The notes beneath the pieces were generated by a model. It made no database searches, had not been told where the DNA came from, and saw only the letters and a program-made list of their open reading frames with translations. A stretch of 64,000 nucleotides of DNA from NCBI RefSeq assembly GCF_019636075.1, contig NZ_JAHBYG010000002.1, forward strand, positions 124,001 through 188,000, read 5' to 3'. Below, piece by piece: positions 9,616-18,478 of the stretch; within the stretch, counting starts at the first letter, position 1, and each line of letters begins with the position of its first letter. Made by a program: the position numbers and the translations under genes. The DNA comes from Ferrovibrio sp. Its GTDB lineage: Bacteria; Pseudomonadota; Alphaproteobacteria; Ferrovibrionales; Ferrovibrionaceae.

Positions 9616-11262
9616 ATGCTTAATAAGCCGGCCTTTCCGCAATCCGTGATCGATGCTTATGCCAAGGCGGGATCCTGGCCGCAGCGCGATATCTATGCCT
9701 TTTTGTCGGATGCGGCGGAAAATCAGCCGAACAAGACTTTGATCGTCGATCGCTTCGGTCGCCTCAGCTATGCCGAGGCGTTGGCGCAGACCGATGCGCT
9801 TGCCGGTAATCTGCAAAGCCTGGGGGTTGGACGCGGCGACCGCGTGGCGGTGCAGTTGCCGAACTGGCGCTATTTTCCCTTGATGGAATATGCCTTGGCG
9901 CGGCTTGGCGTGGTGATCGTGCCGCTGCCGCCGATCTATCGGCAGCGCGAATTGCGCCTGATGCTGGGTCTGGCCGAGCCGGTGATGGCGATCTGCCCGG
10001 ATAGCTTTCGGGGCTTCGATCATGCCGGCATGTTCCATGATTTGCAGAAAGAAATCCCTAGTCTGCGCCATTTGGCGGTGATCGGCGAAACGCGCCCAGA
10101 TGGTGCGTTGGATTTCTTCGATCTGTTGCGGCCCAACAAGGCGGACCTGCCGCCGCCGCTGGATCCCAATATCGTTACCGAAATCGCCTTCACTTCAGGC
10201 ACCACTGGCGAGCCGAAAGGCGTGATGCATACCGCCAACACCAATTTCTGTCCGCTGATCAATCTGATCGAGGATCAGAAACTGGGCGCCGATACCGTGG
10301 TGCTGATGGCTTCCACCTTTGGACATCAGACCGGTTTTGCCTATGGCGGACAATTGCCGGTGATTGTCGGCGGCACCGTCGTATTGATGGAGCGCTGGGA
10401 TGCCAAACAGGGTGCGGCGCTGATCGACCAGGAGAATGTTACCTGGATGATGGGCGCCACGCCTTTTCTGCAGGATCTGACCGATGCTGTGGAATCCGGC
10501 GCCGGACATTGTCGGTCTCTCCGCATCTTCCTCTGCTCCGGCGCGCCGATACCGCGTTCACTGCTGATCCGCGCGCAGAAGGTGCTGGGCGCGCATGTGG
10601 TGTCTGGTTGGGGAATGACCGAGGTGGGGCTCACCACGCTCAGCCGGCTGGATGATCCGGCGGAAAAGATTTTCGGTTCCGATGGCCGGCCTTTGCGCGG
10701 CATGCAGATTCGGGTGGTGGATGCCGATGACAAGCCCTTGCCCGATGGCGAAGAGGGCGAATTGCAATGCCGTGGGCCTACGTTGTTCGCCGGATATTGG
10801 TTGCGGCCCGATGTGACGGCAGCAAGCTTTGCCGATGGCCGCAATGCCGGCGATGGCGGATGGTTGCGCACCGGAGATCGCGCACGCCGCGATGTCGATG
10901 GCTATATCCGCATCACAGGCCGCAGCAAGGACATCATCGTGCGCGGCGGCGAGAATATTCCGGTGGTGGAAGTGGAAGACCTGCTGCACAAGCATCCGCG
11001 TGTGCAGGTGGCCGCTATCGTGGCAATTCCCGATCCACGCCTGCAGGAACGCGCCTGTGCCGTGATCGTGACGCGCGATGGCGGTAGTTTCGACATGGCC
11101 CAGATGTTGGCATTCCTGGAGCGGGAGCATCTGGCAAAGCAGTATTTCCCAGAGCATTTGGTGGTGATGGATGCCATGCCGATGACGCCGAGCGGAAAGG
11201 TGCAGAAATACATTCTGCGCAAGAAGGTTCTCGAAATCATAGGAGTGAGCGATGTCGCTTGA
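9616..11262 (+). CDS. AMP-dependent acyl-CoA ligase (AliA-like)
   Basis: 548 aa adenylate-forming enzyme that activates a carboxylate to its CoA thioester through an acyl-AMP. ATP-binding P-loop TSGTTGEPKGVMHT, the adenine/acid motif GWGMTEVGLT, hinge TGRSKDIIVRGGENI, and C-terminal lysine in PSGKVQKYILRKK are intact. The sequence class is that of cyclohexanecarboxylate and medium-chain acyl-CoA ligases; the acid is not known. No clear ribosome site precedes the ATG. It overlaps the TRAP small-permease gene by 11 bp, which suggests that the TRAP transporter imports the acid this enzyme activates. Confidence 0.87.
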   Translation: MLNKPAFPQSVIDAYAKAGSWPQRDIYAFLSDAAENQPNKTLIVDRFGRLSYAEALAQTDALAGNLQSLGVGRGDRVAVQLPNWRYFPLMEYALARLGVVIVPLPPIYRQRELRLMLGLAEPVMAICPDSFRGFDHAGMFHDLQKEIPSLRHLAVIGETRPDGALDFFDLLRPNKADLPPPLDPNIVTEIAFTSGTTGEPKGVMHTANTNFCPLINLIEDQKLGADTVVLMASTFGHQTGFAYGGQLPVIVGGTVVLMERWDAKQGAALIDQENVTWMMGATPFLQDLTDAVESGAGHCRSLRIFLCSGAPIPRSLLIRAQKVLGAHVVSGWGMTEVGLTTLSRLDDPAEKIFGSDGRPLRGMQIRVVDADDKPLPDGEEGELQCRGPTLFAGYWLRPDVTAASFADGRNAGDGGWLRTGDRARRDVDGYIRITGRSKDIIVRGGENIPVVEVEDLLHKHPRVQVAAIVAIPDPRLQERACAVIVTRDGGSFDMAQMLAFLEREHLAKQYFPEHLVVMDAMPMTPSGKVQKYILRKKVLEIIGVSDVA

Positions 11263-11755
11263 AGCGGGTTTCACGCCTTTGGAACGCCGGGTAATCCTGC
11301 CATCCAGTGTGGCAGGCGGCATCGCGCTGATTCTGCTTTCTGCCGTTGTTACCGGCGAGGTGATCCTGCGCGCCATGGGCATCGCCGTGGTGGGCGCGAA
11401 TGAAATCGGCGGCGTGCTGCTGGCGCTGCTGATCTTCCTGGCGGTGGGTTACACGCAATCCATCGGCGGCCATGTCTCGATTGAAGCCGTGGTCAACCTG
11501 TTTCCGCCGAAAGGCCGGCTGGTTTGCGAAACCCTGTCCAATCTCATTTGCGGCGCTTTCAGCCTGGTACTGACCTGGACATCGGCACAGGAAGCATTTG
11601 TCAGCTATCAGCGCATGGAATACCAGTTCGGCACCATGGAATTCCCGCTCTGGCCGGTGAAGGCAGTGATCGCTTTCGGCATGGCGTTGTTGGCTCTGGC
11701 CTATGCCTGTTCGCTGTATCGCAATGCAGTGAATTTCAGGAAGGGTACGCCATGA
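11252..11755 (+). CDS. TRAP transporter small permease (DctQ type)
   Basis: 167 aa with four hydrophobic segments, as in DctQ. The ATG has AGGAG 7 nt upstream. The family helps the large permease in sodium-driven uptake of organic acids presented by a periplasmic binding protein. It overlaps the preceding ligase by 11 bp and the following dctM by ATGA. Confidence 0.88.
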   Translation: MSLEAGFTPLERRVILPSSVAGGIALILLSAVVTGEVILRAMGIAVVGANEIGGVLLALLIFLAVGYTQSIGGHVSIEAVVNLFPPKGRLVCETLSNLICGAFSLVLTWTSAQEAFVSYQRMEYQFGTMEFPLWPVKAVIAFGMALLALAYACSLYRNAVNFRKGTP

Positions 11756-13050
11756 CCGCAGGCCTGGTCGTTACGCTGATTTTTGCAATCGGCATCATCA
11801 CTGGCATGCCGATTGCTTTCGTGCTGATCATCTCGTCGTTCAGCGGCTTGGTGATGCTGCGCGGTTTCGATGTGGCGCTGAGTGCGCTCAGCACCATGCC
11901 CTACGGAAAATCCACCGATATCGCGCTATCGGTGATTCCGCTCTTCATCCTGATGGGCTACCTCGCTTCGCAGGCGGGAATTAGCGAAAAAGCCTATCAG
12001 ATTGCCTATCGCTTCGTTGGCCATCTGCGTGCGGGCCTGGCGATTGCTACGGTTTTTGCCTGTGCGGGATTTGCCGCCACGTCGGGTTCCTCGGTGGCTA
12101 CTTCCGCAGCAGTAGGTAAAATCGCCTTCACCGAGATGAAGCGCTTTCGCTACAATGATGCAATCAGCGCAGGTACTATCGCGTCGGCCGGTTTGCTCGG
12201 CATCATGATTCCGCCCAGCATCATGCTGGTGGTGTATGGCATCGTCACGCAAACCGATATCGGCCGGCTCCTGCTGGCCGGCATCCTGCCGGGGATTCTC
12301 ACGGCGTTGGTTTTTTGCATCGGCCTTTATGTGCTGGCGCTGATTCGGCCCGATTTGATGCCGGTGGCCAATGAACGCTTTTCCTGGCGTGATCGTATGG
12401 TGGGCCTGAAGGATGGCAGCGGCATACTGATCCTGTTCACTGTCATCATCGGCGGCCTTTATTCGGGTCTGTTCACCGTGAACGAGGCGGCTGGCGTGGG
12501 CGCGGCCGCGGCTTTTGCGCTGCTCTTGCTCAAGCGCGGCTTCGATTGGAAAGCCTTGCTGATCGGCGGCAAGGAAGCCGTTGCCAGCACCGCGATGATA
12601 TTCCTGATCCTGATCGGGGCCGGTTTGTTCGGCCAATATGTTGCGCTATCAGGCTTGGCCGGCACGGTTACCAAGCTGATCACGGGCTCGGATTTGCCGC
12701 GCTATCTGATTCTGGTGCTGATCCTGCTGGCCTATATTCCGCTCGGCATGTTCCTCGAGCCGATCTCGATGTGTTTGATCACGCTGCCGATCGTTTTTCC
12801 CGCCATCAAGGCGCTGGGTTTCGATCCGGTCTGGTTTGGCGTGATCATCGTAAAGATGAGCGAGTTGGCGAATATCACGCCGCCATTGGGTGTGAATGTA
12901 TTCGTCATCAAATCGATACGGCCGGAAATCCAGCTATCCACGGTGTTCCGTGGCGCCAGCCTGTTCATGCTTTTGGAAATCATCACCTTGGTGATCCTGG
13001 TGATCTTTCCGGAAATCACCTTGTTCATCCCGAACTTGATGGCCAAGTGA
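11752..13050 (+). CDS. TRAP transporter large permease (DctM type)
   Basis: 432 aa, about twelve membrane segments, the transport subunit of the TRAP system. Start taken at the ATG that overlaps the dctQ stop; the open frame from 11524 runs through dctQ and is ignored. Family landmarks: SGSSVATSAAVGKIA, AGTIASAGLLGIMIPPSI, and ANITPPLGVNVFVIK near the C-terminus. Confidence 0.92.
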   Translation: MTAGLVVTLIFAIGIITGMPIAFVLIISSFSGLVMLRGFDVALSALSTMPYGKSTDIALSVIPLFILMGYLASQAGISEKAYQIAYRFVGHLRAGLAIATVFACAGFAATSGSSVATSAAVGKIAFTEMKRFRYNDAISAGTIASAGLLGIMIPPSIMLVVYGIVTQTDIGRLLLAGILPGILTALVFCIGLYVLALIRPDLMPVANERFSWRDRMVGLKDGSGILILFTVIIGGLYSGLFTVNEAAGVGAAAAFALLLLKRGFDWKALLIGGKEAVASTAMIFLILIGAGLFGQYVALSGLAGTVTKLITGSDLPRYLILVLILLAYIPLGMFLEPISMCLITLPIVFPAIKALGFDPVWFGVIIVKMSELANITPPLGVNVFVIKSIRPEIQLSTVFRGASLFMLLEIITLVILVIFPEITLFIPNLMAK

Positions 13051-13084
13051 AGAGAAGAAGCAAAACCATGGGAGGAGTATGGAA

Positions 13085-14158
13085 ATGACTATCTCTAAAC
13101 TGCTGAAGACGGGTGCTTTGTTGCTCCCGTTTGCATTCGCCGGTGCGGCCGAAACCGCACAGGCTCAGGTCAATCTCGTGTATTCCACATATGTGGCGCA
13201 GGGTTCCACCTCCAATCGCCAGTATGAAGTGTTTCTCGACGAGCTCAGCGCCCGCACCAACGGCTTTGTGAAGGTGAAGGACAAGCTCTATCTCTCGGCT
13301 CTGATGAAGGCCGGAGATCATCTTACCGGCGTTGGCAAGCGGGTTGCCGATGTGGGCTATTTCTGCACCGGCTACACGCCGGCTCTGTTGCCGCTTACCT
13401 CGATGGCGGAACTGCCCTATGTGAGCGACAAGGGCGATGCGGTTTCTGCGGCACTGCATGAAATGTATGAAACCAACGATGCGCTGCGCCGCGAATACCA
13501 TAAGCAGAATGTTGAGCTTGTGGCCTTCGATGCGCCTTCGGCCACCATCATCGGCGTCAACAAGGAGATCAAGTCGGCTGCCGATCTGAAGGGCCTCAAA
13601 GTGCGCGCCTATGGCGATCTGGGCAAGATTGCCGGCAAGGCCGGCGGCATGATCCCGGTGCCGATGTCGACCGCCGAAATCTACACCAGCATGCAGACCG
13701 GCGCGATCGATGGCTATATCGGCATTCCGCTCTGGATGCCGGGGCCGGAAAACTGGCTGCCGCTGACCAAGACGCTGATCGCCCCGGCCATGGGCACCTA
13801 CTATACCTGCGGCTTGGTGATGAACCTCGATCTCTACAAAGGCCTGCCTGACAATGTGAAGCAGGAAATGGCCAAGATGCGGCGCGAATTCCCCAAGAAG
13901 TCCATCGCGCTGGTGGAAGAGGGCGATGCTGCGACCGTGAAGGATGCCCAGGCCAAGGGCGTGAAGTTCTATCGCTTCACCCCGGCGGAAGTGGACGCCT
14001 GGAAGAAGACCACGGATTACGATGCGTTGAAGGCGGAATGGATCAAGACCCGCCAGGCCCGTACCGATGCCAATGTGGAAGAATACCTGAAGCAGTATCA
14101 GGCGATTCTGGCCAAGTATGTGCCGCAATCCAACTACGAGCAGCGGTTCCCGAAGTAA
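13085..14158 (+). CDS. TRAP transporter substrate-binding protein (DctP type)
   Basis: 357 aa periplasmic protein with a Sec signal peptide (SKLLKTGALLLPFAFAGAA, cleavage probably after AQA). Start placed at 13085 because GGAGGAG ends 7 nt upstream; the ATG at 13079 lies only 1 nt from it. The ligand-binding arginine region (KGLKVRAYGDLGK) and the following segment MSTAEIYTSMQTGAIDGYIG match the family. Ligand unknown, presumably a carboxylate given the flanking CoA ligases. A long hairpin follows the stop. Confidence 0.9.
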   Translation: MTISKLLKTGALLLPFAFAGAAETAQAQVNLVYSTYVAQGSTSNRQYEVFLDELSARTNGFVKVKDKLYLSALMKAGDHLTGVGKRVADVGYFCTGYTPALLPLTSMAELPYVSDKGDAVSAALHEMYETNDALRREYHKQNVELVAFDAPSATIIGVNKEIKSAADLKGLKVRAYGDLGKIAGKAGGMIPVPMSTAEIYTSMQTGAIDGYIGIPLWMPGPENWLPLTKTLIAPAMGTYYTCGLVMNLDLYKGLPDNVKQEMAKMRREFPKKSIALVEEGDAATVKDAQAKGVKFYRFTPAEVDAWKKTTDYDALKAEWIKTRQARTDANVEEYLKQYQAILAKYVPQSNYEQRFPK

Positions 14159-14165
14159 ACCTTGG

Positions 14166-14200
14166 TCGGCGCGCCGGTGTATCCGGCGCGCCGATTGTTT
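14166..14200 (+). terminator. Stem-loop after dctP (terminator or attenuator)
   Basis: Perfect 12-bp stem, TCGGCGCGCCGG (14166-14177) with CCGGCGCGCCGA (14183-14194), loop TGTAT, then TTGTTT. It lies 8 bp after the dctP stop and 34 bp before the next gene of the same direction, so it probably attenuates read-through and protects the transporter mRNA end. Confidence 0.75.
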
Positions 14201-14227
14201 CTGGCGTAAAGCATGAAGGGGTTAGGC

Positions 14228-15379
14228 ATGGCGGATGATGATATTGCGATCGTCGGGATTGGGCAGACCAAGCCGACACGGCGCGCCGACCGCGACATTC
14301 GCGCGCTCTCCATCGAGGCCGTGCAGATGGCGCTGGATGATGCAGGCATTGCGCCCAGCGAAGTGGATGGCATTATCAGCGACGGCGTGATCATGCCGGG
14401 CAGCGTGCCGCGCGAATACATGGCGGCGCAATTCGGCATCACCCGGCGTTTTGATGGTGGCATGTCTTATGGCGGCACAGGCATTGCCTGCGCCCCCATG
14501 CTGGCCCGCATGGCGCTGCGCGCCGGCCTGGCCGATGTAGTCGTATTCTATTTCGGCGTGGATTGGGGCAGCCGGGCCGAGGGCCCATATGGTTTCCACA
14601 ACATGTATCCCGCCAAGATGGCTTTCGAGAAGCCCCAGGGTTTCAATGGCCAGCCATCTTATTTCGCGCTCTGGGCGCGGCGCTACATGCATGAATATGG
14701 CCTTACCGAGGCCGATTTGGCAGCCATTGCCACCACGCAGCGCGCCAGTGCGTTGCGCAATGGCCGCGGCCAGGTGCAGAAGGCACTCAGCATGGATGAT
14801 TATTATGCCTCTCGCATGATTTCCGATCCGCTGCGTGCAGCCGATTGCTGCCTGATCACCGATGGCGCCGTCGCTTTCGTGATGACGCGGATGGATCGCG
14901 CGCGGGATTGCCGCAAGAAACCGATCAAGGTGATGGGCTGCGGCTATGCCAGCGAGCCCTTGAGCGGCGACGACATCTTCACCCAGAAGCCGGCGCAATT
15001 GACCATGCCTGGCGCCAAGGAAGCCTGCGGGCGCGCCTTGCGCGAGGCCGGTATCGGGTTGGGTGCGGTGAATTTCGCCGAGATCTACGATTGCTTTACC
15101 ATATCCTGCCTGATGCAGATCGAGGACCTGGGCTTCTGCAAAAAAGGCGAAGCGGGCGCTTTCGTGCGTGAGCAGGGCACGGGTATCGAGGGCAAGTTGC
15201 CGGTGAACACCCATGGCGGGCTATTGTCGCATTCCTACCTGCTCGGCGCCGAGCATGTGGTGGAGGCCGTGCGGCAATTGCGCGGCGAGGCCGGCAATGC
15301 CCAGGTGAAGAATGCGGAAATCGGCATGGTAACCGGGCTATCCGTGCCCGATTACGGCGTATTGCTGTTGGGTCGGTGA
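14228..15379 (+). CDS. Thiolase-fold (SCP2-thiolase/Ltp-like) protein, possible retro-aldolase
   Basis: 383 aa from the ATG at 14228 (AAGGGG before it; none before the in-frame ATG at 14213). Thiolase fold: N-terminal DIAIVGIGQT and C-terminal NTHGGLLSHSYLLGAEH. The segment that normally carries the nucleophilic cysteine (CASG) reads YGGTG at 81-85, so the cysteine is replaced and ordinary thiolysis is unlikely. The segment IYDCFTISCLMQIEDLGFC is typical of the steroid-degradation Ltp2-like branch, whose members are retro-aldolases that work with a DUF35 partner; here Y288 and Y337 are candidate catalytic tyrosines. The next gene is a DUF35 protein. Alternatively it is a non-catalytic thiolase-like subunit. 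Confidence 0.75.
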   Translation: MADDDIAIVGIGQTKPTRRADRDIRALSIEAVQMALDDAGIAPSEVDGIISDGVIMPGSVPREYMAAQFGITRRFDGGMSYGGTGIACAPMLARMALRAGLADVVVFYFGVDWGSRAEGPYGFHNMYPAKMAFEKPQGFNGQPSYFALWARRYMHEYGLTEADLAAIATTQRASALRNGRGQVQKALSMDDYYASRMISDPLRAADCCLITDGAVAFVMTRMDRARDCRKKPIKVMGCGYASEPLSGDDIFTQKPAQLTMPGAKEACGRALREAGIGLGAVNFAEIYDCFTISCLMQIEDLGFCKKGEAGAFVREQGTGIEGKLPVNTHGGLLSHSYLLGAEHVVEAVRQLRGEAGNAQVKNAEIGMVTGLSVPDYGVLLLGR

Positions 15380-15804
15380 GCGATATGGCTGAATTGAACG
15401 AGATCAATCCCGAATTCCATGGTTTCTTCGCGCATCTGCGTGAGGGGCGTGTTGCTTTTCCGCATTGTAATGCCTGTGGCAAGCTGCATTGGTATCCGAT
15501 GAAGATTTGCCCGCATTGCCAAAGCAGCGATATCGATTGGAAACCGATGCGCGGCGCTGGCGAATTGTGGAGCTGGACCGTGGTGCGGCATCCGTTTTCG
15601 CCGGCTTATAACGACAAGGTGCCTTATGTGGTGGCGATGGTCACCTTTGCCGAGGCGCCGGGCATTCGCTTGATCGCCAATATAGAAGACGTGCCGCTGG
15701 ATAGCCTGAAAATCGGCATGTCGCTGGAACTGGCCCAGCCGAACAGCAACGAAGCGATGCCGCAGGTGCTGTTCCGGCCCAGCAAGGCGCTTAAGGCGGC
15801 ATGA
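15376..15804 (+). CDS. DUF35 OB-fold/zinc-ribbon protein, partner of the thiolase-like protein
   Basis: 142 aa. N-terminal rubredoxin-like zinc ribbon with two CxxC pairs (HCNACGKLH and ICPHCQSSD) and a C-terminal OB-fold that in related proteins binds the CoA part of the substrate. Such proteins form complexes with thiolase-like enzymes (ChsH2-Ltp2 type aldolases, acetoacetyl-CoA/HMG-CoA synthase complexes). Starts at GTG overlapping the previous stop (GTGA); an ATG at 15385 is also possible. Tight coupling on both sides supports a complex with the 14228 product. Confidence 0.85.
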   Translation: MSDMAELNEINPEFHGFFAHLREGRVAFPHCNACGKLHWYPMKICPHCQSSDIDWKPMRGAGELWSWTVVRHPFSPAYNDKVPYVVAMVTFAEAPGIRLIANIEDVPLDSLKIGMSLELAQPNSNEAMPQVLFRPSKALKAA

Positions 15805-17435
15805 TCGACGATACGGCCTTTCGCACGCTGGATGATGCCTTCCAGGCTGTGGTTCGGCGCAAGCCTGGCCTGGCTTGTATCGCTGTGCCGCCGGCACGGG
15901 GCCGCGATTACGCGCCGGATGGCCTGGAATGGAGCTATGGCGAAACCGCCGAACGGGTGGAGGCGGCAGCCCAGGCCTATGGCCGTGCTGGTTATGGCCA
16001 TGGCCATCGGGTGGCGCTGTTGCTGGAAAACCGGCCGGATTTTCTGGTGCATTTCCTGGCGCTGAACCGCCTTGGGTGTTGTGCCATCCCGATCAATCCG
16101 GATTACCGCGCGCATGACATGGCCTATCTGCTGGAGCATTCCGGCAGCGACCTGGCGGTGGTGCTGGATCATCGTGTGGCTGATGTGCTGGCCGTGGCGC
16201 GAGGCATTGCCGGCAAGCCGCCGGTTTGCGGATTGTCGCATATGGCAGAGCTGCCGCGTGCACGCCGCGCCGCGTCTTCGACGCCGCCGGATCGAGGCAG
16301 CGAAACCGTGCTGCTCTATACCTCGGGTACCACCGGCCTGCCCAAAGGCTGCATGATCGACAACGAATATCTGTTCTTTGCCGCCGCACGATATAATCGT
16401 GCCGGCGGGGCCATGGCCGTGCGGCCGGAAGCCGAGCGGCTGTATAATCCGCTGCCGCTTTTTTATGCCAACAGCGTGTCGATCTCCAACCCGGCGATGA
16501 TCCTCACCGGCAATTGCATGATCTTTCCGGATCGTTTCCATCCGAAAAGCTTCTGGGCAGACCTGGCCGCCACACGCGCCACCATGATCCATTATCTCGG
16601 CATCATTCCGCCGGTAATGATGAACATGCCGGCAAGCCCCGAGGAGCGGGCCCATGGTGTGCGTTTCGGTGTGGGGGCCGGCATCGATCCGGCCTTGCAT
16701 GGCGCTTTCGAGAAGCGGTTCGGCTTTCCGCTGATCGAGGTCTGGGGCATGTCGGAACTTGGCATCGTCACGGCAGCCAATCACGAGCCGCGGCATATCG
16801 AAACCCGCAGCATCGGCCAGCCGCTCTGGGATGTGGAAATCGGCTTGCAGGATGATGCCGATGCGCTGGTGCAGGGGCCGGGGCTAGGCGAATTGGTGAT
16901 CCGGCGTAAAGGCAACGATCCGCGCAAGGGTTTCTTCCGCGAATATTTCCGCGACCCGGAAACAACAGCCACCACCTGGCGCGGAGGCTGGTTCCATACC
17001 GGCGATATCGTGCGGCGTGACGAACAGGGCGTGGTGCATTTCGTCGACCGCAAGAAACATATGATCCGCCGTTCGGGCCAGAATATCGCGGCGGCCGAGA
17101 TCGAGGCCTGCCTGCGCGAATTGCCCGGCATAACCGAAGTTGCCGTGCTGGCGGTGCCTGATGAATTGCGTGAAGAAGAAGTGATGGCGTGCATCATTCC
17201 GCGCGACGGCGCAGGCAAGGATCGTGCTGCTGCCCAGGCCATTGTGGAAGCCAGTTTGCAGCGCTTGGCGTATTTCAAGGTGCCGGGCTGGATTTTGTTC
17301 GTTGATCGGTTGCCCACCACTGCCACGCAGAAGCTGCAAAAAACGCAAATATTCAAGGCGGGCGAGGATCCGCGCCAGCGTGAGGGCGTATTCGATTTCC
17401 GGCCTCTGAAGCAGCGCGCGCCGAAAGGGAGCTGA
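15801..17435 (+). CDS. AMP-dependent acyl-CoA ligase (CaiC-like class)
   Basis: 544 aa adenylate-forming ligase. P-loop YTSGTTGLPKGCMID, motif EVWGMSELGIV, hinge DRKKHMIRRSGQNI and C-terminal TATQKLQKTQIFK are intact. The class resembles crotonobetaine/carnitine-CoA ligases, but the acid is unknown. It overlaps the DUF35 gene by ATGA and ends one base before the next gene. With the ligase at 9616 it gives this cluster two activating enzymes, perhaps for the parent acid and for a cleavage product. Confidence 0.85.
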   Translation: MIDDTAFRTLDDAFQAVVRRKPGLACIAVPPARGRDYAPDGLEWSYGETAERVEAAAQAYGRAGYGHGHRVALLLENRPDFLVHFLALNRLGCCAIPINPDYRAHDMAYLLEHSGSDLAVVLDHRVADVLAVARGIAGKPPVCGLSHMAELPRARRAASSTPPDRGSETVLLYTSGTTGLPKGCMIDNEYLFFAAARYNRAGGAMAVRPEAERLYNPLPLFYANSVSISNPAMILTGNCMIFPDRFHPKSFWADLAATRATMIHYLGIIPPVMMNMPASPEERAHGVRFGVGAGIDPALHGAFEKRFGFPLIEVWGMSELGIVTAANHEPRHIETRSIGQPLWDVEIGLQDDADALVQGPGLGELVIRRKGNDPRKGFFREYFRDPETTATTWRGGWFHTGDIVRRDEQGVVHFVDRKKHMIRRSGQNIAAAEIEACLRELPGITEVAVLAVPDELREEEVMACIIPRDGAGKDRAAAQAIVEASLQRLAYFKVPGWILFVDRLPTTATQKLQKTQIFKAGEDPRQREGVFDFRPLKQRAPKGS

Positions 17436-17436
17436 T

Positions 17437-18477
17437 ATGCCGCAAGCTTTGATCGTTGGCGATGTAGGTATCGTCGGCGCCAATATGCGCAAGCTGCTGG
17501 CCGCTACCCCAGGCTGGCACAGTATCGGCGTATCGCGGCGCGCATTGCCCGAAGATCCCGATCATATCGCTGCCGATCTCACCGACCGCTCGGCCGCGCT
17601 TGCCATGGCGCCCAAGCTGGGCGGCATAACGCATCTTTTTGTTTGCGCGCGCGTGCCGGGCAAGAATCCTTCCGATGAAGCACGGGTGAATCGCCTGCTG
17701 ATGGAGCATAGCCTCGATGCTCTGGCGGCGGCGAAGGCACCATTGCAGCGCGTGGTGCTGGTGCATGGCACCAAATGGTACGGTTCGCATCTCGGTCCTT
17801 ACCGCGTGCCGGCCAAAGAAGATCATCCGCGCCACATGCCGCCGAATTTCTATCACGACCAGCAGGATGTGGCGGAAGCCCGCTGCCGGCAGGGCGGCTG
17901 GACCTGGTGTGCGTTGCGGCCCCATACTGTGTGGGGCTTTTCCACCGGCACTGGCAACAACCTGATCATGCTGCTGGCGGTTTATGCCGCGTTGTCGAAA
18001 CAGCTTGGTTTGCCGCTGTGCTTTCCCGGGCCTGCCGCCACCTGGAGCAAGTTCTCGCAATCCACCCATGTGGACCTGCTCAACCGTGCCATGCTATGGG
18101 CGGCAATCGCACCGGAAGCGGCCAATGCGGCTTTCAATGTCACCAACGGGGATGTTTTCCGCTGGTGCGACCTTTGGCCACGTGTTGCGGCGTTTTTCGA
18201 CATGTCGACCGGTCCGGTGCAAACCTTGTCGCTTGCCACCATGATGGCCGATAAGGCGCCGGTCTGGGATGCCGTTGTGGCCAAGCATGGTTTGCAGCCC
18301 TACAGCATGGCGGACCTTGCCGGCTGGGCCTATGGCGATGGCTTGATGGCCAATACCTGGGACGATGTTTCGTCCACGGTGAAAATCAGGCAGGCCGGTT
18401 TCGCCGAGGCCATCGACAGCGAGGAAATCTTCCTGCAATCGATGGCCGAATTACGGCGAAACCGTATTATCCCCTAA
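17437..18477 (+). CDS. PRISE-family reductase (progesterone 5-beta-reductase/iridoid synthase-like)
   Basis: 346 aa SDR-related protein with a Rossmann N-terminus (ALIVGDVGIVGANM). It has the two PRISE signatures: HGTKWYGSHLG with K113, and NFYHDQQD with Y139, matching the Lys and Tyr that position the enone substrate in plant 5-beta-reductases. The family reduces activated C=C bonds, such as steroid or monoterpene enones, with NADPH. Last gene of the ligase/TRAP/thiolase/DUF35 operon, 1 bp after the ligase. The substrate is not known; the context suggests an alpha,beta-unsaturated intermediate. Confidence 0.78.
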   Translation: MPQALIVGDVGIVGANMRKLLAATPGWHSIGVSRRALPEDPDHIAADLTDRSAALAMAPKLGGITHLFVCARVPGKNPSDEARVNRLLMEHSLDALAAAKAPLQRVVLVHGTKWYGSHLGPYRVPAKEDHPRHMPPNFYHDQQDVAEARCRQGGWTWCALRPHTVWGFSTGTGNNLIMLLAVYAALSKQLGLPLCFPGPAATWSKFSQSTHVDLLNRAMLWAAIAPEAANAAFNVTNGDVFRWCDLWPRVAAFFDMSTGPVQTLSLATMMADKAPVWDAVVAKHGLQPYSMADLAGWAYGDGLMANTWDDVSSTVKIRQAGFAEAIDSEEIFLQSMAELRRNRIIP

Positions 18478-18478
18478 A

